Shown here: positions 9,201 to 18,200 of the stretch, piece after piece | How positions within the stretch are numbered: position 1 is the first letter of the stretch | How the letters are laid out: the number at the start of each line of letters is the position of its first letter | Source of the DNA: a virus | Virus record (IMG/VR): IMGVR_UViG_3300017708_001709 | Span: 1 to 20,389 of that record | Strand: one strand, 5' to 3' | DNA length: 20,389 nucleotides | The notes under the pieces: generated by a model | Seen by the model: only the letters and a program-made list of their open reading frames with translations | What the model was told of the DNA's origin: nothing | Databases searched by the model: none | Position numbers and translations under genes: made by a program

Positions 9201-12200
9201 GTTGTAGGAGTTTGGAATACCCCATTAATAAACAGAATACCGTTACCAGCATCAATACCCGTCGTATCTGCACCACCAACTTTCAATGTAAATGTCTTAC
9301 CAATTCCAGTAAAAGAATCTGAAATATCATCAAATACCATATTGGTGTCATAATCAGATCTTAGGAAAGTTCTTCCAGAGAATTGTGCAGTTACATATGG
9401 AAGATTGCTTTCGTTTCTTCTTGCTCTATTATTGCCTTTTGGTGGATCAATAAAGTGAACTTCATTTCCAACAATATTGAGAGCACCTCTATAGATTTGA
9501 ACGGTTGATCCGTCAATGTGAGATGTCGCTGCAGATCCAACAGCACCCCTCTGTACAGAGACTGTTGGGAATGTTGCAGCAACACCAGCAGCAATAAGAC
9601 CGTTAATGGGACCAAGAACTTGACCACCAATATTTGTACTAAGACCAACTTCAACAACCTTCATATACTCATCATCAACTCTCAGAAGATCTCTTGGTTG
9701 AACAGAAGAAATACCAGTAATATTAAATGTTGAAATACCTACAGAAATTCCTCCACTATTAAAATCAAGTTTGTGATTAATTGGGGTAAATGTTATTGGT
9801 TGTTGTACAATACCGTCAATAGCGATGACAGTTTTGCTCAACTTCTTAGTAAATTCTAATTCATGAGCATTTCCGATTCCTGCATCAGTGAAGGTAACGG
9901 ATATACCTGCAGTAGCGAACTGTGGTGTTGTTGATAATTTAAATGTATCTGGAGTTAGGGCAATTGGATAAACTCTATCTGGTAGTTTATCTGTTACAAT
10001 ACCAAGATGGTTTACAGTTGCACCAATTCCCATTGGTTGTGTTCCAATGCCAATAAAGGTCGAAGTTGGTCTATAAATCAATTCTTCTCCAGTATTAAAG
10101 AAATGATCTCTTAATGTGAATACACCTGTTGAATAATTAATATCAACAGTATTTGTGGGGTCAAATGTCTTCACATAAATTGGTTTACCTTCATGAGTTA
10201 GTGTAAAGTTAGTTCTATTTGCTCTCAAACCATTAAGTCCATCAAATGCAGAGAGGAATACCAACTGTTCAGTTGGACCATATGAAAGTGAATTTGCTTG
10301 ATTATCAAAGTCCATCTCTCTATAGAAGACTTCACTAAATGCTTGTGCCTCTATATCGTATCCCAAATCTGGATAGAAATTAAGATAGAATTCATTACCA
10401 CTAATCTCTCCACCAAATGTACCAAGACCAGTAACATTATTAACTGGTGCAAATGGTCCAGGAGTGACAGTAACTTCACTAGTTCTCGAATTTGAAAGAA
10501 TATTGACTTGATGAATTGCTGATGTTGTTCCAGCAGAAACACGAACGATTGCTGCCGCTGCAGAAATGAATCTGCTATCAAAAGTTCCAACTCTTACTAT
10601 ATCAGTACCAAATCCAATAGTCGATTCTAATCTTGCACTTCTTTCTGTTCCTGCAGGTTGATTATTGAGAAGGAATCTATATGTTCCAATTCCAGTTGTT
10701 GTATTACCAAATCCAACAATATGTGTTCTGTAGTCAAAAGCATCAACCTGATCAAAGTTACGACCACGTACAGAAACAATACCTGAATTAGCATCGTAAA
10801 TTGCACTTACAAGTCCAACATTTGATGCACTATATGACTGTGTAGTATGATCAAAATAATATTCACTTACATAAGTATCAGTTCCATCAAAATCAATTGT
10901 AGCTTCGACATAGTTAGTTTCTCCACTAAATCTATTTGAAATCTCAATATTTGCAAATAATCCATTGAAATTATTATCATTGAATTCTGCAAGTGTTCCA
11001 ATATCATTACCACCGGATACACTAGAAAGACCGACAAAGGAACTGATAAGATTTACAGAACCAATTGCTTGAGTACCAATACCCGAGTTTCCAGGAGGAA
11101 GTGCTTGGAAAAGATATGATTTTTTGAGGATTTTGATATCATGATCTGTTTCAAAAGCATCTGTTGGAGTAAAAATGAGAGTTTTTCTTCCAAAACTATC
11201 AATATTTGCACTAAAGTCTCCAAGTTTGGTAGATGTAAATGAACTGTACTTCTCAAATACAAAAATATCATTGGTAGTTGATTGAACAACTAATTCGGAT
11301 AATTGAACATCTTTACTATCTGGATCGGCAATTTGTATTACATACCTTACATGGTTTTCTACAAAATCTATTTCTTCAATTTCAACGAAAGTATCTTTAA
11401 ATCCTCTACTAGAAAATTTATTACTAATATCATCATGAATGAGAACTCTATTAGTTCTACACTCAATATAATCTGTTAATTTTCTATTTTGAATCTGTAG
11501 AGCATTTGACTGCGTAAGACCTGTAACAGGACTTACTCTTGGATCAACATCTACTGCATTATCGAAGTTATTGATAATATCAACTCTTCTTTCATTAACT
11601 ACATCAAGAATTACGATTGCTGTAGTTGTTCCACCAAGACCAATACTACTCCTACCAATAGAAGTTACACCAACATCCGCAAAGTTCTTGAGACCTGCTG
11701 GGTGAACAATACTGTTTACTGGGGTAGATAGTTCATCCCAGGTTATGGGACTCTTAATTGAGTATGAAAGATTCTGATAATAGTCATTATTAGGAGTTAC
11801 TTGATAATCCTCACTAATTTTGCCAATATCATCACTCCAACCAAGTTCCATTCTTGAGGAGTAGTCAACTACAAATTTTGCTCTCTTTCTATCAATATTA
11901 GTTACTTGTGCAATTACGCCACTAATAATTCCTTTGACAATATCACCTTTTTTGAGATCATATCTTCCAGTATACTTAATATAATCATCTCTTACTAGAG
12001 AAATAAACACATCTTCAGAACGGAATCCATTGCCATCACTATTAACAAATAGTCGTTCATTCTTAACAAATGTTCCCCTATTTTGTTTAATATCAATGCG
12101 TGGATAGATGTTTTCATTGATAAGAGTTGCATATCCTGATTGATATGTCTTGGCAATACCTGCATTGGTTGTAAGACCTACACCTGAGGCATCAATTAAT

Positions 12201-15200
12201 TGGAAAGTCAACGTTGCTGGACTAGTGTTTGCAAACTGTATTACTTTGAATAATTGATAGTCGTAGTCACTAGAATTAAATCCTGATCCATCTGGAGAGG
12301 ACATTTCAATACCCTCAACAAATACTCTATCATCAACAGAAAATGGTGCTTGATTGTATCCAAGAATTGGTGTTTTAAGTACACAAGTTGCAATTCCAGT
12401 TGGTCCACTAACCATCGAAACGATACCGACACCATTTGAGTTATTGATTGTAATAATTTTATGTGGTTCAGAATCTAATCCAAATATTGGTGCCAATTGA
12501 ATGATTTCGGAAATAGATCCATTAGGCGCTTTTGCAACAAGAGTTGTTGTATTAACAATACTCTTAGTTGTATCATTCCAGAGGATAACATCTGGATCGG
12601 CAAGATATTTTGCACCGGCAAACTTAATATCAATTTCTTGAATCGTGTCTAAATTATCAACAGTGACAATTGGTGGTACAAATGCTTCTGGTCTAAGAGT
12701 TTTATCTGAAGGATAATCATATCCAATATCACGAAGTCTACTCTTTTTGATTCTACCAATAGAAGTGGATATTCCAACAATGTTGGCATTTATACCATTA
12801 GCAGATGTGACACCTTCAAATGTAGGGAGTTTGTCAAAATTAAATCCTTCTGAAATAACTCTTACTTTAGAAATACTTCCATTAAGTGCATTTGAAGATT
12901 TAGTATTATATTCTAAAATGTCACATTCATCATTACTGTATGATAATATATTTGGATACCTAAATGGTGAAATTTTAAACTCTGTTGTTGATGATGTTGT
13001 TGAAATCCCAAATACAGAGTACGTTCCATTATATTCACTATTTTCATATCTAATTTCTGAATATGCTTTGACTTCAGTATCCGCAGTGCTGATGTATCCA
13101 CCCTTTTCTAAACCATAATAAAGTCTTGATGGAATATTATTAGAGTAATTTAAAGTCAGTGAAGAATCGGAATCAGTACCAAAACCAACACTACCAAGAC
13201 CAACTACATTGAAGTCTCTGGAATCTCCGGAACTGATGTATTCATTAGTGAAATTCTTGTCTCTGTAAATCTTTAATTGATATCCTCTGAGTGAAGTATC
13301 CTGAAGGTTGAACTTCAAGTCACTATTTCTTACAACATCAATTGGTGGATTGATAGCAGAAATGTAATGATTAACACCACCAGTTGCACTAATACTTACT
13401 CCACTTTCTGTTTTTGGATTAGATTCATATAAAGTTTCTGCAAGTCTAAACTCATCGACACTATCCTGAATTATATAATAAATTCCAGTTGTTATACCAG
13501 AAGCAACTTCCGCTGCTTCATAGAATACTTTATCACCAGTTTTATATCCATGATCTTGATAGGTAAATGATCCGTTAGAGAGACTAATACCTGTCGAATT
13601 GATACCAATTGTATTGACAAGAATTTTCTTCTCATCTAAATTCAATTTTATATTCAATGCTCCAGTTGTTCCAAAACCAACAACAGTATTTGGGACTACA
13701 TTTAGTTTGATAACGTCTTTATTCAGTAGACCATGAGTTGACGAAGTACTAACAATAGTTGTAATTCTATCAACATTTCCAAGAATTTGTTCGTTATTAG
13801 TTTCTAAAAGATACTCTGAATTATTAGATCCATCACTATAGAAGAACAATCCTTCAGATGCAGTGGTTAAACCAACTTGCGTTGTTAATCCAATGAGATT
13901 TTCGCCTTTGTTTATAACAAATACTTCACTTGATAATGTATTTGTATCTGGAATAAAGAATGTCCCTTGGTTAAGCGAATTATTCCCCACAATAAGAGAA
14001 TCTACGCCAGCAAGAGTGCTCTTAGTAAATGTAATTCTTTCTCCGGTTCTTAATCCATGATTAGGGATATAAATTGCTCTGCACGGGACAGAAACGCTAG
14101 ATGTAGTGACTCCAACTGTTCTTACTTTCTTTTGAGCTCCACCTGCAGTAGTTCCAACACCAACTGATGTTACTGCATTGAAATAAATTAGTTTATTTCT
14201 CTCGGAATCAAACTTTGTAGTTTTTACTGGAAGTCTGACTCTATCAGAACTCAAACTAAGATCACTTCCGAAGGAGTGTGCTACACCAGTAGATCCAAAT
14301 CTCTTAACAGTAAGTACACCGTTTGAATAGTCATTGAGAACTCTTACAGTCTCATTACCATCGGAGGATGTAATTGTTATAGAATTGCCAATCGATACTT
14401 CTCTAAATCTTCTAGAAACGAAAATATCCTCAAATTTACCACCAGGAAGACCTGAATAACTGGTCATTGTTCCTGCAAGACCAACAGACTCTGTAGTAAA
14501 TCCTATTCTCTTAGATCCACTAAGGAATGGCACAGAGGTCGAAAGACTGCCGACAAGAACGGTATCGTTATTATTTAAATCATATCCATTGCGATTGTAA
14601 GCAGAAACTTGATTGTCATTATCCCAAACAAGTACACAGTTTACATTTCTTTCCAATTCAGTTCTAATAGAAGATATACCAGCACCTTTCAATTCTTGAA
14701 CTTCTCCTCTAAGACCAGCACCACCTGTATTTTCAAAATTAAAGTTAACCCTATCACCAATAGAGTAACCAACTCCACCATCAATGACTCTAATTTCATC
14801 AACAGCACCCTTTGTAACTGATTCTACATTAGAACGTTGTTGGAAAGTTTCATAAGATTCATTGATAAAGTCATAATCTGCATGTGGATCACCGACTTTA
14901 TATGGGAAAGTATTTCTAACAAGATTATTTCCATTAAAATCAAATGTTTGATCTAAAATTAGATTTTCACCTATTACTTGCGATTTAAATTTATTTCCAA
15001 CAAAATATGGATATGCTGGTGCAAATTTTGCAGAGTTTTGCCCACTGGTTGTAACTCCAACAAAGTATGCATAAACTCCATTTGGAAACTCTGGAGTTTT
15101 ACAGAATCTACCATTGTGTAAATCTAGATCACCACTATTAGTATATAAGTAATCTTCTTTGAAGAATCCTGGTTCAAAAGTAGGTGGTCTATTAACAATA

Positions 15201-18200
15201 GAATTGGTGCTTAATTCATACCCAGTTTCAAGTCTAGCAACACCTGACTGAACATTATCTGCCGTTTGATATCCAAAGGGACCATAAATTGGATTTCCGT
15301 CATATGCCCATCCAATAATGGGTGAGTGAGATCCATTTAAAGATTCAAAGTTTGATGCAAGGTCTTCGGAGTATCCATATATTCCATAAACCAAAGAATC
15401 CTGCTTCTCATCCTTATAAAGACTAGAATAGATTTCTGGATTTCTTGTTGCAGAAATTTTTCCAAATCTAAACGCATCGTTTACTGTTAAATCTCTAACT
15501 CTCGTATCGAAAATTGCACCAGATCCTCTAGAATCTACAAATAGTGAGGTAGAAGATGTGCTATACCCAATACCTGGATTAATGACAATAACATCATCAA
15601 TCTTTCCATTTAAAAGTACGGGTCTGAGAATTGCACCTACTCCACCAGAAGGATCTTCAATTTTAAGTTCTGGGATTGAATTATATTCAGATCCTTTATT
15701 CAATACTTGAACATCAACAATTCTTCCATTAGAAATAATTGGGGCAAGTTGAGAATTCTTACCTTTACTTATTGAAATTCTTGGTTTTGTATGTAAATTA
15801 AATACGGTAGATCCATATCCAGTTCCAGATTCATACAAATAGGCATCAGTAATCTCACCAGTTACAATTGGTGTAAAGGTAAAGGTTCCAATACCAGATG
15901 CTCCAAAAGAAACATTAGCATTAACTTTAATCTCTGGATATTGAAAAATATGGTAACCACTTCCAATAGAATCAAATTTACTAAACTTTGATTTTTCAAG
16001 ATCATCAGCAAATGTTCCAGCAATGCCAACATTTACAAGTCTAAATTGATCTGAATCTACAAGTTGAATAGAATAACTATTTAAAGTAGAGAGACCAACA
16101 ATAGGATTACCTGTTGATTTATATGTAACTATTTCTCCAGTCTTAAATCCATGATTATTAAAGTATACTGAATTATACTCTGTAGAAATACCACTAGATT
16201 TTACTCTTAATTTTCTGTGAGCATAACCAGATCCACTATTAAGAACAGTAATAGATCTTACATTTTTTTGCGATAGAGTTCTAAATTTATGAATACCGGA
16301 TGCTGATGTAGCAGCTGAAAGACCAATAGTATTGATACCAGTACTTACAGTGGTAATACCTGATGCAGAAGGTGCAAATGCATCATTATCATTTTTAAAT
16401 AATCTAATAGTTGAAGTATTTACAATTCTAATTACATATTCATCACCACTACTCAAACCTCCTGTTGAGATATTATTTGGATCATATGCTTGTCCAATCT
16501 CAATAGGATTATTACCATTTTGATTGTAGATAATATGATCACCATCTGCAAGATTATGTGCCTTTATAAATGTAATGGTTTCATTACTGGGATCAATTCC
16601 GCCACCAACATCTAATCTGCGACTGTCAAAAGATATCTCTCTAAATCTTGTTCCAATAACTGGTTCCAAAGAGCAACCAGATCCATTACCACCTACTAAA
16701 TCCAGAGATAAGAATTCATCAAATCCGAATTCTTGAGGGTCAACAATAACTTCCTTAACACTACCAATAATAACTGGCTCAACCTTTGCACCAGTTCCAT
16801 CAGGAAGACCAGATCTTGCTGCAATATCAGCAATATTTAATTCAGGTGGATTTATAATATCATATCCTTTACCACCATTAAGAACTTCAAATTCTTCTAT
16901 AGGTCCATAATAAATTTTATCCGTGGAATCGGGACTTACAATCTCTACACCATCAATCAATACTCCAACATTACTTACAGTCCTATCAACACTTTTACTA
17001 CCTTGTAGTTGCTGTGATAATGGAAACTTTCTAAGAATTTTTTTACTTGAAAGAGTTCTATTTTCATGTCTCTTTAAAGTAAAATTATGTGCCCCAACAC
17101 CAAAGTTTGGATTAAATCTAACAATATCATCAAAGTTTGCCTCAGTTTTAGCATTATTGGCAAGTTGAGACTTTGAAGGGTATAATTTAATTTCGTTTGC
17201 AGCAACAAGTTTTACATAATAACTTTCTCCAGATGAAAGTCCAATTAAAGGACTTTCTGCAGTGTAAACTATTTCATCACCATCTCTAAAATTAACTGGT
17301 GTTGAAAATACAATAGTTTCATAAACCTTATAATAAGGACTATAACCACCCAATCCTTGAGTATTGTTTGAACCTAATGTTTTAATATATCCATCTGGAA
17401 GTATAGATTCAACAATATCATCTTTTATAGTGTATCCTGGAAGGGAATTTGATGCCAAATATCCAAAGATTGCAGAATCATCTACGTAGATATTAGATGT
17501 ATTTGCAAGGTATACTTCATTACCTACAGTAAGAACTACTCCAGAACTCTTTGCCTTTACAATCTTTCGTCTAATACTATAATCCTTATTAGGATCTGGT
17601 ATAAAAGATCCAATATTAGATAGAGTAACTTCTTTAGTTAATGTGTTTATTGAAGATACTGTTGCAAATGATGCATTAGTAACATTTGGATCAGGTACAA
17701 CTACCTGTTGACTATTGCCAATGAGAACCTCAACAGAATCTCCTAGTTTAAGGTATGCCTTATCAATATCAGAAAACAGTGTGAATACTGAAGAATTTAC
17801 TTCTTCTACCTTAAATCTTGGGCTGGTATTATAAACCCAAGAATTGGCAAACATTTCCTTATAGGTCCTATCAACGATAGGATTCTCAATAACCTCTCCA
17901 ACATTTTTTGTGGTTATCTCCTCACCTTCTTCCATCAAAGGGATATCTACCAAAGGTTTTAATTCTGATAGAACTCCAGTGATTCTCATATCACATCTAT
18001 TCTCAATATCACCATCCTCATAACCAAAAATGGTTTCATCTGCCCTTATAATATCAGAGAGATTAATCTTTGATGTGATACCAGTACAACCATAAAACTG
18101 ATTAATACTCTTTGAAGTATAATCAATTCTATTGTTTCCAGAAATAACAGTCCCTGTTTGACCAAATCCAATTGTAGAGTCGACACTAATTACAGACGCA

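Larger units (their letters stand above)
13440..17310 (-). repeat. Dispersed HG-x-x-TG-[DE] / GLSxGxxY beta modules (giant protein)
   Basis: A second repeat type recurs through the inserted part. Units look like NHGFKTGEIVTYKSTG, then GLSTLNSYSIQLVD, then FRLVNVG. Clear copies start near residues 623 (FRDGDEIVYT, GLSSGESYYVKLV), 866 (LADGDHIIYN, GLSSGDEYVIRIV), 1000 (HGFKTGEIVTY), 1699 (HGLRTGERITF) and 1870 (HGYKTGDKVFY). Weaker copies lie beyond this span near 3020 (FFNTGEELIYRP), 3431 and 3560. They are probably small beta domains arranged like beads; binding function is unknown. Confidence 0.62.

Noticed and set aside
12747-13118. 123-codon plus-strand frame
   Set aside because: Antisense shadow of the giant gp7-like gene; no ribosome site or recognisable protein pattern.
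6233-14200. RTX or haemolysin-type calcium repeats
   Set aside because: The Gly-rich turns lack the GGxGxDxUx nonapeptide and its aspartates.
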